From JBGAQP01 sp044220635 (GTDB taxonomy: Bacteria; Pseudomonadota; Gammaproteobacteria; Burkholderiales; Usitatibacteraceae), in assembly GCA_044220635.1 (NCBI GenBank), contig JBGAQP010000015.1, forward strand, positions 28,832 through 92,831: a stretch of DNA of 64,000 nt. Reading direction: 5' to 3'. Both the position numbers and the translations under genes were made by a program. The notes beneath the pieces were generated by a model, which ran no database searches, had not been told where the DNA came from, and worked only from the letters and a program-made list of their open reading frames with translations. Positions 9,118 to 18,558 of this stretch are shown here, piece by piece. The first letter of the stretch is position 1, and the number at the start of each line of letters is the position of its first letter.

Positions 9118-9726
9118 CTACTTCCCCGCCTTGTCGCCCCAGAGCTCGCGCAGCCGCGCGTCGCGCCCGCAGCCGTTGCGGTAGAAGTTGTAGCGCACCG
9201 GGTTCTTGCGGTAGTAGTCCTGGTGGTAGTCCTCGGCCGGGTAGAAGGGGCCGGCCATCTCGACGGGCGTGACGATCGCCTCCTTGAACGGCTTCGACTT
9301 CGCGAGCGCGCCCTTCGAGGCCTCGGCGGCCTTCCGCTGCGCCTCGTCGTGGTAGAAGATCGCCGTGCGGTACTGGTTGCCGGAGTCGCAGAACTGGCGG
9401 TCCTTCACGGTGGGATCGACGTTCACCCAGAAGACCTCGAGCAGCTTCTCGTAGCTCACCTTCTTCGGGTCGTAGACCACCTGCACGACTTCGGCGTGTC
9501 CCGTCGTGCCCGTGGTGACCTGCTGGTAGCTGGGGTCCGCCGTGCGCCCGCCCATGTAGCCCGAGATGGTCGCCGTCACGCCGGGCAGCTTGTCGTAGGG
9601 CGGCTCCATGCACCAGAAGCAGCCGCCGGCGAAGGTGGCGACGGCGTGCCCGGGCGGCACCACGGGGGAAGCGGCGATCGCCGCGGGAACGGCGAGCGCG
9701 GCGAGGAGCATCAGGACGCGGGTCAT
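9118..9726 (-). CDS. msrA: peptide-methionine (S)-S-oxide reductase, exported
   Basis: 202 residues with signal peptide MTRVLMLLAALAVPAAIAA, followed by the MsrA active site GGCFWCMEPP, GYMGGRTADPSYQQV, GHAEVVQV and a C-terminal resolving region (FYRNGCGRD). It reduces the S-form of methionine sulfoxide, here probably in the periplasm. Stands alone with a 42-base gap to the DinB gene. Confidence 0.95.
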   Translation of the reverse strand: MTRVLMLLAALAVPAAIAASPVVPPGHAVATFAGGCFWCMEPPYDKLPGVTATISGYMGGRTADPSYQQVTTGTTGHAEVVQVVYDPKKVSYEKLLEVFWVNVDPTVKDRQFCDSGNQYRTAIFYHDEAQRKAAEASKGALAKSKPFKEAIVTPVEMAGPFYPAEDYHQDYYRKNPVRYNFYRNGCGRDARLRELWGDKAGK

Positions 9727-9778
9727 CGGGCCTCCGGTGGGTGGGGTACGCCAATCGGTCGTTCGACCGCGGGCCCGC

Positions 9779-10864
9779 TTACGGATTCCCGAAGCCGAGC
9801 CACATTTCGTGCTCCCCGTCCTCGCCGATCACGCCCGTGCGCCGGAACCCGGCACGTTCGCAGAGGCGCGCGGCGCGCCCGTTGGCCGCGACGAAGGACA
9901 GGCGCACGCCGGCGCAGCCCGGGCGCTCGCGCGCTTCCGCGACCACGCGCTCGAGCACCCGCCGGCCGATCCCCCGGCCCTGCCAGTCGGCGTCGACGAG
10001 CAACCGGGCGAGATGCACCTCGTGGCCTCCGGCCTCGCGCGGCCGGTCGGCGACCAGCACGAAGCCGACCACGGTCTCGCCCGAGACCACCGCGCGGTAG
10101 CGAATGCCCTCGTGGCGCGCCGCCAGCCAGAAGGACTTGCCCATGCTCGCGACGAGCCGCTCCTGCCCCCGCCCGAGGCGCAGCCCCGACACCGCGTCGA
10201 TGTTCGCGTCGCTCACCTCGCGGAAGGCGAGCGGGCCGGGAAGCGGCCCGGCGAGCCCGAGCTCGCGGTCGTGGGCGCGGCCGAGCAGGAGCTGGGCGAG
10301 CATCGCGCCGACGAGCGCGAGGAACATGTCCCACTGCGTGTCCCACACGTCGCCCTGCGTGCCGAGGAAGGCCTCGGCCGCCTCCTGCGAGGCGAGCGCC
10401 ACCCACCACTCGATCATCTCGTAGAACGCGCTGAACGCGAGGCAGATCGCCGTCGCGAAGGTGAAGAGCCAGGGCCCGCGCGCGACCACGCGGTTCCTGA
10501 GGAGGACCTCGCGCGCGACCATCGCCGGCACGAAGCCCTGCAGGAAGTGGCCGACGCGGTCGTAGTAGTTGCGTGCGAGCCCGAACTCGTCGCGCAGCCA
10601 GTTGAAGGCGGGCACCTCGGCGTAGGTGTACTTCCCCCCCACCATCAGCACGATCGCGTGCACGCCGATCAGCACGAGGACGAGCGGCGTGAAGCGCCAG
10701 CGCGGGTAGAGGCCCGCGAGGATCGCGGCGGCCGCGACCGCGGGCGCGACCTCGAGCACCCAGGTCATCCGGTCCCTGGGCATCCAGCCCGACCAGGCGA
10801 AGACCGCGGCCGCGGCCGCGAGGATCGCGAGGTGCAGCCGCGGCGAAGCGGCGACCGGGTTCAC
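9779..10864 (-). CDS. DUF2238 membrane domain fused to a GNAT acetyltransferase
   Basis: 361 residues from GTG 10864, overlapping the ROK kinase stop (GTGA). Residues 1-~205 form a YjdF-like DUF2238 membrane domain with six or so spans and conserved NYYDRVGHFLQGF and FYEMIEWW. Residues ~205-361 are a GNAT domain with the acetyl-CoA loop (DADWQGRGIGRRVLERV) and terminal RLCERAGFRRTG. DUF2238 is normally a stand-alone protein, so the fusion is unusual. It is the last gene of the GGDEF-EAL/caspase operon. Confidence 0.85.
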   Translation of the reverse strand: MNPVAASPRLHLAILAAAAAVFAWSGWMPRDRMTWVLEVAPAVAAAAILAGLYPRWRFTPLVLVLIGVHAIVLMVGGKYTYAEVPAFNWLRDEFGLARNYYDRVGHFLQGFVPAMVAREVLLRNRVVARGPWLFTFATAICLAFSAFYEMIEWWVALASQEAAEAFLGTQGDVWDTQWDMFLALVGAMLAQLLLGRAHDRELGLAGPLPGPLAFREVSDANIDAVSGLRLGRGQERLVASMGKSFWLAARHEGIRYRAVVSGETVVGFVLVADRPREAGGHEVHLARLLVDADWQGRGIGRRVLERVVAEARERPGCAGVRLSFVAANGRAARLCERAGFRRTGVIGEDGEHEMWLGFGNP

Positions 10865-11769
10865 GCGTTCCCCCAGAGCCAGGCCGCGCCGCGCACGCCG
10901 CTCGAATCGCCGTGCGCGGGCGGCAGCAGCTTCGTGCGCACCTCGTCGGAGAAGACGTGCGCGCCCCAGAGGGATGGGACGCTCGCGTAGAGCCGTCCGA
11001 GGTTCGCGAGGCCCCCGCCGAGCACGATCGCCTCGGGATCGACGATGTTGATCACCCCGGCGAGCGCCCGCGCGAGGCGCTCCTCGTAGCGCGCGAGCGT
11101 GCGCGCGCACCCCGCCTCCCCGACTTCGGCGCGCCGCGCGATCTCCGGCGCCTCGAGCCTCTCGCCAGTGGCGCGCGCGTGGTCCGCCGCGAGCCCCGGC
11201 CCCGAGAGCCAGGTCTCCACGCAGCCCGCGCGCCCGCAGTAGCACGGCAGCGGCGGCTCGTCGGCGCGCGGCGCGGGCAGCGGGTTGTGCCCCCACTCGC
11301 CGGCGATCGCGTTCGCGCCCGTGAGCACCCGGCCGCCGACCACGAGCCCGCCGCCCACGCCGGTGCCGAGGATCACGCCGAAGACCACCGCGGCGCCGCG
11401 CCCCGCGCCGTCGGTCGCCTCGGAGAGCGCGAAGCAGTTCGCGTCGTTCGCCACGCGCACCTCGCGCCCGAGCGCCGCCTCGAGATCCTCGCGCAGGGGC
11501 CGGCCGTTGAGGCAGGTCGAGTTTGCGTTCTTCACGCGGCCCGTGGCGAGCGAGAGCGCGCCGGGGATCGCGACCCCGACGCTGTGGCGGCCGCCGAGCT
11601 CCGACTCCGCCCCGGCGACGAGGCGCGCGACCGCGGCGAGCGTCGCCTCGTAGTCGCCCGCGGGCGTGGGCTCGCGCCGGCGCAGCCGGAAGCTGCCGTC
11701 GCCCGCGAGCGCCGCGATCTCGATCTTCGTCCCGCCCAGGTCGATGCCCAGGCGCAGGGTTTCGGCCAT
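10861..11769 (-). CDS. ROK family sugar kinase (fructokinase/glucokinase type)
   Basis: 302 residues. ATP-binding LGIDLGGTKIE at the start, ILGTGVGGGLVVGG in the middle, catalytic region GEWGHNP and the ROK zinc site CYCGRAGCVE, then the glycine-rich EAIVLGGGLAN. Probably phosphorylates a hexose or N-acetylhexosamine in the cytoplasm; the exact sugar is not readable. Starts 5 bases after the caspase gene stop. Confidence 0.92.
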   Translation of the reverse strand: MAETLRLGIDLGGTKIEIAALAGDGSFRLRRREPTPAGDYEATLAAVARLVAGAESELGGRHSVGVAIPGALSLATGRVKNANSTCLNGRPLREDLEAALGREVRVANDANCFALSEATDGAGRGAAVVFGVILGTGVGGGLVVGGRVLTGANAIAGEWGHNPLPAPRADEPPLPCYCGRAGCVETWLSGPGLAADHARATGERLEAPEIARRAEVGEAGCARTLARYEERLARALAGVINIVDPEAIVLGGGLANLGRLYASVPSLWGAHVFSDEVRTKLLPPAHGDSSGVRGAAWLWGNA

Positions 11770-11774
11770 GGGCG

Positions 11775-13163
11775 CTACATGATCGAGAACGACTGCAGCA
11801 CGAAGCGCACCCGCGTCTCGACGCCCCCGCTCCAGCCGTTCGACTCGTGCTCGCGCAGCACCTCGCGCTTCACGGCCGGCGCGTACCAGACGGTGAAGCG
11901 GAACGTGTTGCCGCCGCCCTTGCCGTCGGGCCGCTTCTGGACATAGCGGCCCTCCATCTCGATGCGGAAGGTGTCGAACGAGCCCGCGGGCACGGTCACG
12001 TGCTGGCGCGAGGTGACGCGGATCCGGCACTTGATCGTCCAGTCCGGGAACTTCTTGCTGCCCTTGATGCGGTAGGCGCACGGCGCCTCGGCTCCCACCT
12101 TCATCGGGAAGAGGAAGCGCGGCAAGGCCGGCTCGAAGTGGTAGCCGTCGATCTTGGAATAAAGCATGTTGCCGTCGAGATCGAAGCGGTCGCCGCCCTT
12201 CATGCGCACTTCGCTCCCGGTCACTTCCACCACCTCGTAGCGCGCCGGTCGCCGGTCGCCGCTCGCGAGGTCGTGGCGCACGTACTCCCAGCGCTCGCCC
12301 ACCTTCCACACGGGCCGCTCGGCCTCCTTCGGCGCCGCGGGCGTGAGGCGCCCGAACGAGACCGGCGGCGCGCCGCGCTCGGCGCCCGCCGCCTGCACCG
12401 GCGGCCGGAAGTAGAAGTCGCCCTCGAGCGAGGTGTTCTCCCACGGGATCTGGCGCCCCGCGGAAGCCGTGCGCACCGCCTGGCGCGTGCGCTTGAACAC
12501 CTCCTCGATCTTGAGCCCGGGCTCGCGCATCTGGGCGACGAGGTGGCTCGAGTACAGGCCGTTCTTCCCGGTGCCGTCGGCGGCGACCGAGCCCGGGGCC
12601 GTGGCGAAGGCGATCACGGTGCCCGGCGGCGCGTCCATGGGCGCGAGCCCCTCGGGGCCGCTTCGCGCGAGGCGCGAGAAGGGGTTGTCGCGGCAGGCGT
12701 CGAGGATGACGATGTTGGTCCGCGTCTTCGCGCTCTCGAGCTTCTCGAGCACCGCGTTGGTGTCGAGCGCCTGGTAGGCCACCTCGTCCTCGCGCTCGAT
12801 GTCCGCGCCCACCGGCACGAGGTAGTTGCGCCCCCTCACCTGCAGCCCGTGGCCCGCGTAGTAGAAAAGGCCGGTGCCGCCGCGCTTGAGCCGGTCGCCG
12901 AACTCCCGCAGGCCCCGCACCATCTTCACGAGGTCCGCGTTCTCGAGCCGGATCACGGAGAAGCCCGCCGCCTCGAGCGCGGCGGCGACGTCGCGCGCGT
13001 CGTTCACGGGATTGGCGAGGGGGGCTTCGCGGTACTCGGCGTTGCCGATCACGAGCGCATGGCGCGGCTCGGGCGCCTCGGCCGCGGCGAGCGCGGCCAC
13101 CGCGAGCCCGGCGGCCGCGGCCAGGCGCGCGAGCCGCGCCACGATGGGGCGCCCGGCGCTCAA
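11775..13163 (-). CDS. caspase-like (C14) protease with C-terminal beta domain
   Basis: 462 residues if started at TTG 13163, which overlaps the stop of the upstream GGDEF-EAL gene (TTGA); a GTG at 13142 is the alternative. The N-terminus is signal-like (LARLAAAAGLAVAALAAAEA), so the protein is probably exported. The caspase p20 core is clear: HALVIGNAEY, then YYAGHG with catalytic His105 and ILDACRDNPF with Cys157. After residue ~300 comes a separate domain of about 150 residues (KVGERWEYVRHDL, VPAGSFDTFRIE, FTVWYAPAVKREV) resembling DUF3108-like surface beta domains. Target unknown. Confidence 0.85.
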   Translation of the reverse strand: MSAGRPIVARLARLAAAAGLAVAALAAAEAPEPRHALVIGNAEYREAPLANPVNDARDVAAALEAAGFSVIRLENADLVKMVRGLREFGDRLKRGGTGLFYYAGHGLQVRGRNYLVPVGADIEREDEVAYQALDTNAVLEKLESAKTRTNIVILDACRDNPFSRLARSGPEGLAPMDAPPGTVIAFATAPGSVAADGTGKNGLYSSHLVAQMREPGLKIEEVFKRTRQAVRTASAGRQIPWENTSLEGDFYFRPPVQAAGAERGAPPVSFGRLTPAAPKEAERPVWKVGERWEYVRHDLASGDRRPARYEVVEVTGSEVRMKGGDRFDLDGNMLYSKIDGYHFEPALPRFLFPMKVGAEAPCAYRIKGSKKFPDWTIKCRIRVTSRQHVTVPAGSFDTFRIEMEGRYVQKRPDGKGGGNTFRFTVWYAPAVKREVLREHESNGWSGGVETRVRFVLQSFSIM

Positions 13164-15283
13164 AACCCCACCGCGGCCCGCCCCGCGAGGAGCTCGGCGA
13201 AACGGTCCGGCGCGATCGGCCGGGAGAAGAAGTAGCCCTGCGCCTCGTCGCACCCCGCCTCGCGCAGGAACTCGAGCTGGCCCGCGGTCTCCACGCCCTC
13301 GGCCGCCACGCCGAGCTTCAGGCTCCTGGCGAGCCCGATGATGCCCCGCGTGAGCGCGGCTCCCGCGGGGTCGGTGGACAGCGAGCGGATGAAGGCCTGG
13401 TCGATCTTCAGCTTGTGGATCGGCAGCCGCGTGAGGTAGGCGAGGCTCGAGTAGCCGGTGCCGAAATCGTCGATCGCGAGGCGGAAGCCCGCGTCGGCGA
13501 GCGAATCGGGCAGGCCCGAGGCGGTCTCGACCTCCGTGAGCAGCACGCTCTCGGTCACCTCGAGCTCGAGGCAGGAGGGCGTGAGGCCGTGGGCCCCGAG
13601 CACGCCCGAGAGCACCTCGAGCAGGTTCTTCTGCCGGAACTGGATGCCCGAGAGGTTCACGCGCACCGGGGGCGGGTCCAGGCCCGCGGCGCGCCAGGCG
13701 AGGATCTGGCGGCAGGCCTCGTCGAGCACCCACTCGCCGATCTCCAGGATGAGGCCCGACTCCTCGGCGATCGGGATGAAGCGCGCGGGCCCGATCAGCC
13801 CGTGCTCGGGGTGCTGCCAGCGCAGCAGCGCCTCGGCGCCCACGACCGCGCGGCTCGCGAGCGCGTAGACCGGCTGGTACTCGAGGAAGAACTCCCCGCG
13901 CGCGACCGCCCGGCGCAGCCCGTTCTCGAGGGCGAGGCGCTCGGAGATCTTCGCGTTCATCTCCTCCTTGAAGAAGCTGAAGCGGTTGCGCCCCATCGAC
14001 TTGGAGTGGTACATGGCGGCGTCGGCGTTGCGCACCAGCGCCTGCAGCTCCGTGCCGTCGGCCGGGTACAGGCTGATGCCGATCGAGGGCGTGACGAGCA
14101 GCTCGTAGCCGTCGATGTCGTAGGGGCGCGAGAGCTCGGAGAGCGCCTCGCCGGCGATGCGCGCGGCGTTGGCGGCCTCGCCCACTTCCGGGAGCAGCAG
14201 CACGAACTCGTCGCCGCCGTGCCGGCACACGGTGTCGGTCGCGCGCACGAGGTGCGTGAGCCGGGTCGCGATCTGCCGCAGCAGCTTGTCGCCGGCGGAG
14301 TGCCCGAGGGAATCGTTGATCGTCTTGAAGCGGTCGAGGTCCACGAAGACCACGGCGATGGGCTTGCCGCTGCGCTCGGCGGCGCGCGCGGCGAAGGCGA
14401 AGCGCGCGGCGAGGAGGTTGCGGTTCGGAAGCCCGGTGAGGAAGTCGTACTCGGCGAGCTCCCGGATCTTCGCCTCGTAGCGCTTGCGCTCGGTGATGTC
14501 GGTGCCCACGCCGCGGTAGCCCGTGAACCGGCCCTCGGCGTCGAACACGGGCTCTCCCGCGATGCTCACCCAGCGCACCTCGCCGTCGGGGCGCGTGTAG
14601 GTGAACTCCAGCCCCCGGAAGCGCACGTGCGCGGCGAGTGCGCGCCGGTGCTCCTCCCACTGCTCCTCGCCGATCCCGCCGTAGCCGAGCTCCCAGCGCC
14701 GGCGCCCGATCACGCTCTCGGGCGACTCGCCGAGCTCGAGCAGCCCCTGGGACATGACCGTGAAGCGGTGCTCCGCGTCCTGCTCCCAGTACCAGTCCGA
14801 GGACATCTCGAGGAGGCTGCGGAAGCGCGCCTCGCTCGCCGCGAGCTCCTGCTCGGCGAGCTTGCGCGCGGTGATGTCCACGCGGAAGCCGATGACCCCG
14901 CCGTCGGCGGTCTTGCGGTCGGAGACGAGCAGCCAGTAGCGGTCGCCGTGGCGGAACTCGTAGTCGCCCTCGTCGGGGTTGGCGTGCTTGGTCACGCGCG
15001 CGCGCACGTAGCCTTCCTCCGTGAGCCCGGTGCGCGCCTCGAACCCGCGCCGGTAGTAGGCGCGGGCGATCTCGGAATAGGCCGTGCCCGGCACCAGCAG
15101 GTCGGCGACCTCGGCGTACATCTCGCGGAAGCGCTTGTTGCAGAAGACCACGCGGTCGTCCGGGCCGTAGAGCACGACTCCGGATTCCAGGTGGTCGAGC
15201 GCCTCGACGACCCGTTCGAGGCGGGCGTTGGCACGGCCGAGGAGCGTCTCGAGCTCGTGGATGCGGGCGTGAAGGGCGTCCAT
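13160..15283 (-). CDS. PAS-PAS-GGDEF-EAL cyclic-di-GMP signalling protein
   Basis: 707 residues, no membrane span. Residues ~25-140 and ~150-270 are PAS domains (VVLYGPDDRVVFCNKRF; DITARK; GTDITERKRY). GGDEF ~275-440 with HGGDEF intact and DFLTGLPNR. EAL ~450-700 with EALLRW, VNLSG, EVTES, DDFGTGYSS, KIDQAFI and AEGVET all present, so both diguanylate cyclase and phosphodiesterase sites look complete. First gene of the caspase/ROK/DUF2238-GNAT operon and divergent from the next GGDEF-EAL gene. Confidence 0.95.
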   Translation of the reverse strand: MDALHARIHELETLLGRANARLERVVEALDHLESGVVLYGPDDRVVFCNKRFREMYAEVADLLVPGTAYSEIARAYYRRGFEARTGLTEEGYVRARVTKHANPDEGDYEFRHGDRYWLLVSDRKTADGGVIGFRVDITARKLAEQELAASEARFRSLLEMSSDWYWEQDAEHRFTVMSQGLLELGESPESVIGRRRWELGYGGIGEEQWEEHRRALAAHVRFRGLEFTYTRPDGEVRWVSIAGEPVFDAEGRFTGYRGVGTDITERKRYEAKIRELAEYDFLTGLPNRNLLAARFAFAARAAERSGKPIAVVFVDLDRFKTINDSLGHSAGDKLLRQIATRLTHLVRATDTVCRHGGDEFVLLLPEVGEAANAARIAGEALSELSRPYDIDGYELLVTPSIGISLYPADGTELQALVRNADAAMYHSKSMGRNRFSFFKEEMNAKISERLALENGLRRAVARGEFFLEYQPVYALASRAVVGAEALLRWQHPEHGLIGPARFIPIAEESGLILEIGEWVLDEACRQILAWRAAGLDPPPVRVNLSGIQFRQKNLLEVLSGVLGAHGLTPSCLELEVTESVLLTEVETASGLPDSLADAGFRLAIDDFGTGYSSLAYLTRLPIHKLKIDQAFIRSLSTDPAGAALTRGIIGLARSLKLGVAAEGVETAGQLEFLREAGCDEAQGYFFSRPIAPDRFAELLAGRAAVGF

Positions 15284-15550
15284 GCGGGCGGGGGCGGGGG
15301 CCGTGCCAAGGATACTCCCGCCCCCCGGCGGGCCGGAACACCGCCCTCGCGGCGCATTTCAGCTGCAATGGCCGGGCGGACGTTTCTGTGGAACACTTCA
15401 CTTCTCGCGCCGGCGCTGCCGGGGATAGTGGGCCCACAAGCAGGGAACATGACCCACAAAGCGCACGTTCGGCGCGTGCCCGGGGCGGGAAGGGGCCCCC
15501 CGACCCGTCTCCGGGCGCGCCACTTTTAGAACAAGGAAGGCACTCGCTCC
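15284..15550. other. divergent intergenic region between two c-di-GMP genes
   Basis: 267 bases separating two divergent GGDEF-EAL genes, so promoters for both must lie here. I see a perfect 10-base palindrome GTGGGCCCAC at 15430-15439 and a related ACCCAC downstream, but no convincing -35/-10 pair. Nothing coding is visible. Confidence 0.4.
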
Positions 15551-18412
15551 ATGTCTCCGGCCGCACAGACATCGCGAAAGGTGTCCCTGCGCACGAAGCT
15601 CGTCGCCGCGCTCCTTTTCGTGGAGGCGATCGCGCTGGCCTTCCTCGTCTGGCAGGGCTGGCTCATGGACCTCGCCCGCGCCGAATCCGACCTCCAGGCG
15701 CAGCTCGCCCAGGTCCGCCCGCTCGTCAACGCCGCCGTCGTCCCCGCCCTCGATTCGGGCGATCCCGCCGCGCCGGGCCGCGCGCTCTCGGAGCTGCGCC
15801 ACGCCCGCGGCATCCAGTACCTCGCGCTGAAGGACCCCACGGGCGCGGTGGTGGCGGCCGTCGGCACCGCCTCGACCTTCGCGCTCCCGCGCCTCGACGC
15901 CTCGCTCGAGTCGGCCCGGGACGACAGGCGCTTCGACACCGCCTTCCCGCTGGTGCGCGGCGACAGCGTCGTGGGCAGCATTCAGGCGGGCTTCTCCGTC
16001 GAACGCGAGCACGCGACGGTCGCCACGCGCCTTCGCGACTCGAGCTCGAAGGCCTTCGGCGCCTTCCTCATGTCGGTGCTTCTCTTCCTCGTGGTGATCC
16101 AGCCGCTCTCCAAGCGACTGGGCCGGCTCACCCACGCCGCCGAGCGCATCGCCCAGGGCGACTACTCCGTGCGGCTGCAGGACGAGGACACCGACGAGGT
16201 CGGCAGCCTCTCGCAATCCTTCGACCGCATGGCCGAGGTCGTGCAATCGCGCGTGCGCGACCTCGAGGCGAGCCGCCAGCAGTTCCACAACATCGCCGAC
16301 TACACCTACGACGTCGAGTGCTGGTTCAGCCCGAAGGGCGAGCTGCTCTGGATCAACTCCTCGGTCGAGCGCCTGACCGGATACACCGCGGCCGAGTGCC
16401 TCGAGGCCGAGCGCGAGTTCCCCTGGTTCCTCGTCCACCCCGACGACCTCGTGCGCGCGCGCAACGAGTCGATGCAGGCGCTGCGCTGGCAGACGACGGG
16501 CACGGACTTCGAGTTCCGCATCATCAAGAAGGACGGCCAGGTCGAGTGGCTCACCAACTCCTGGCAGCCGATCTACGGCCCGGACGCCGAGTTCCTGGGG
16601 CTGCGCTCGAGCCTCAACTCGATCCAGAAGCTCAAGGAGGCGGAGATCGACCTGCGCAGCACCCTCGGGCGCCTGGAGGAGGCCAACGCCCTGCAGGCGG
16701 CCACCGCCGAGACGCTCCGCGGCGAGCGCTCGCGGCTCCTCTCGCTGCTTTCGGCGATGAACTTCGGCGTCGTCTTCATCGACCAGGAGCAGCGCATCAT
16801 CTATTCCAACCCGGCCTTCGCCGACGTGTGGTCGATCCCGCGCGCGGAGAAGCTGCTGGGCGAGAACCTCTTCGAGGCGCTGCAGAAGGCCGAGGACGTG
16901 GTCTCCGACCTCGAGGTCTTCTCCGCGCGGCTCGCCGAGCTCGTCTCCAACCAGCGCGCCGCCTCCGACACGGAGCTGCGCCTGCTCTCGGGCCGGATCC
17001 TGCGCCTGCAGGTGTGGCCCGTGCTCGACGATTCCGGGCATTCGCTCGGCTCCGTGCTCATCCACGAGGACATCACGGTCGCGCGCGAGGCGGAGAGCCA
17101 GCTCGCCTTCCTCGCCGAGCGCGACCCGCTCACGGGCCTCTACAACCGCCGGCGCTTCGAGCGCGAGCTCGCCGAGCGCATCGATTCCTCGTCCCGTTCG
17201 AAGGAGCGCGTGGTGCTCTTCTACTTCGACCTCGACGAGTTCAAGAGCGTGAACGACATGTTCGGCCACCGCATGGGCGACACCGTGCTCATGCAGGTGG
17301 CGGCCGAGGTCCGCGCGCACCTCCGGAAGAACGAGTTCTTCGCGCGGATCGGCGGCGACGAGTTCGCGCTGGTCGTGGCTGGCGTCACCGACGAGCAGGT
17401 GCGCTCGCTCGCCGAGCGCGTGATGCGCGTGATCGGCGGGCTGTCGGTCTCCCTCGGCGAGGTGCGGCTGTCGCTCACCTCGAGCATGGGGGTGGCGATG
17501 TACCCGGACCACTCCTCGGACCCGCAGGAGCTCATCGCCCACGCGGACGCCGCGATGTACCAGGCGAAGGACGGCGGCAAGAACACCTGGCGCATCTACC
17601 GCCCCGACCATTCGGCGACGCTGCGCCAGCGCTCGCTCGTCACCTGGAACGACCGCCTGCGCCACGCGCTCAGGAACGACGCCTTCGAGATCCACCTGCA
17701 GGGCGTCTTCGACACGCAGTCTGGCGAGCGCCGCTACTCGGAGGCGCTGCTCCGGATGCCCGACGAGGCGGGCTCGCGTCTGCTCCTGCCCTCGCAGTTC
17801 ATCCCGTTCGCGGAGAAGTCGAACCTCATCATCGACGTGGACCGCTGGATGGTGGGCGCGGTGATCGCGATGCTCGCGCGCGACCCCTCGCTCGGCGCGC
17901 TCTCGGTGAACGTCTCCGGGAGGTCCTTCGACGAGCCCGAGATGGCGGGCTTCATCGCCTCGACGCTGCACGAGTTCAACGTCGATCCCTCGCGGCTGCT
18001 CGTCGAGATCACGGAGACCGCCGCGATCCGCGACATGCGCGACGCCCAGCGCTTCATCGAGCGGCTGCACGGCATCGGCTGCAAGGTCTGCCTCGACGAC
18101 TTCGGGGCGGGCTTCTCCACGTTCGCCTACATCAAGCAGCTCCCGGTCGACGTGCTGAAGATCGACGGCCTCTTCATCCGCAACCTCGGCCGCGAGCACG
18201 ACAACCAGGTGTTCGTGAAGGCGATGCTCGACATCGCCCACGGCTTCGGCAAGCAGACGGTCGCCGAGGCGGTCGAGGACATGGCCTCCCTCGAGATCCT
18301 GCGCCGCTACGGCGTGGACATGGTCCAGGGCTTCGCCCTCGAATTCCCCCGCCCCTCCGCGTCCAGCGGCCGCGAGCAGGCCCCCTACGCCGAAATCGTC
18401 GTCGACAAGTAA
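15551..18412 (+). CDS. membrane HAMP-PAS-PAS-GGDEF-EAL protein
   Basis: 953 residues. First transmembrane span ~15-35, a periplasmic sensor loop to ~165, second span ~170-188 (AFLMSVLLFLVVIQPL) and a HAMP linker (GRLTHAAERIAQGDYSVRL). Two PAS domains follow (~245-360 and ~390-520), then GGDEF with IGGDEF intact and EAL with EALLRM, VNVSG, EITET, DDFGAGFS and KIDGLF. The normal AEGVE is AEAVED here. Senses an external signal and sets c-di-GMP. Its TAA stop runs directly into a REP pair. Confidence 0.95.
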   Translation: MSPAAQTSRKVSLRTKLVAALLFVEAIALAFLVWQGWLMDLARAESDLQAQLAQVRPLVNAAVVPALDSGDPAAPGRALSELRHARGIQYLALKDPTGAVVAAVGTASTFALPRLDASLESARDDRRFDTAFPLVRGDSVVGSIQAGFSVEREHATVATRLRDSSSKAFGAFLMSVLLFLVVIQPLSKRLGRLTHAAERIAQGDYSVRLQDEDTDEVGSLSQSFDRMAEVVQSRVRDLEASRQQFHNIADYTYDVECWFSPKGELLWINSSVERLTGYTAAECLEAEREFPWFLVHPDDLVRARNESMQALRWQTTGTDFEFRIIKKDGQVEWLTNSWQPIYGPDAEFLGLRSSLNSIQKLKEAEIDLRSTLGRLEEANALQAATAETLRGERSRLLSLLSAMNFGVVFIDQEQRIIYSNPAFADVWSIPRAEKLLGENLFEALQKAEDVVSDLEVFSARLAELVSNQRAASDTELRLLSGRILRLQVWPVLDDSGHSLGSVLIHEDITVAREAESQLAFLAERDPLTGLYNRRRFERELAERIDSSSRSKERVVLFYFDLDEFKSVNDMFGHRMGDTVLMQVAAEVRAHLRKNEFFARIGGDEFALVVAGVTDEQVRSLAERVMRVIGGLSVSLGEVRLSLTSSMGVAMYPDHSSDPQELIAHADAAMYQAKDGGKNTWRIYRPDHSATLRQRSLVTWNDRLRHALRNDAFEIHLQGVFDTQSGERRYSEALLRMPDEAGSRLLLPSQFIPFAEKSNLIIDVDRWMVGAVIAMLARDPSLGALSVNVSGRSFDEPEMAGFIASTLHEFNVDPSRLLVEITETAAIRDMRDAQRFIERLHGIGCKVCLDDFGAGFSTFAYIKQLPVDVLKIDGLFIRNLGREHDNQVFVKAMLDIAHGFGKQTVAEAVEDMASLEILRRYGVDMVQGFALEFPRPSASSGREQAPYAEIVVDK

Positions 18413-18483
18413 AAATGGGGACAGTCCCCATTTTTTCCCTGTAACACAAGTTACAAACCCTAAATGGGGACTGTCCCCATTTT
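18412..18483. repeat. REP pair A (RAYT-associated), upstream of the transposase
   Basis: Two hairpins (18412-18434 and 18462-18482), arms AAATGGGGAC and GTCCCCATTT around one base, in opposite orientation, joined by a GTAAC...GTTAC dyad at 18441-18454. It begins on the last base of the upstream stop codon. After it comes GGGCTGTAAC (18485-18494), the left half of a further dyad, and then the RAYT gene. Confidence 0.93.
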
Positions 18484-18558
18484 CGGGCTGTAACGGTCCT
18501 CGGAAGTTGCGGTTGGCGCGTTCATGGGGCATCTGTTACAGCGATCGGGAGCCGCTGC

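Noticed and set aside
15388..18532. Two >1000-codon frames in other frames of the GGDEF-EAL gene
   Set aside because: Shadow frames of the HAMP-PAS-GGDEF-EAL gene; their Arg/Ala/His-rich text has no recognisable motif.
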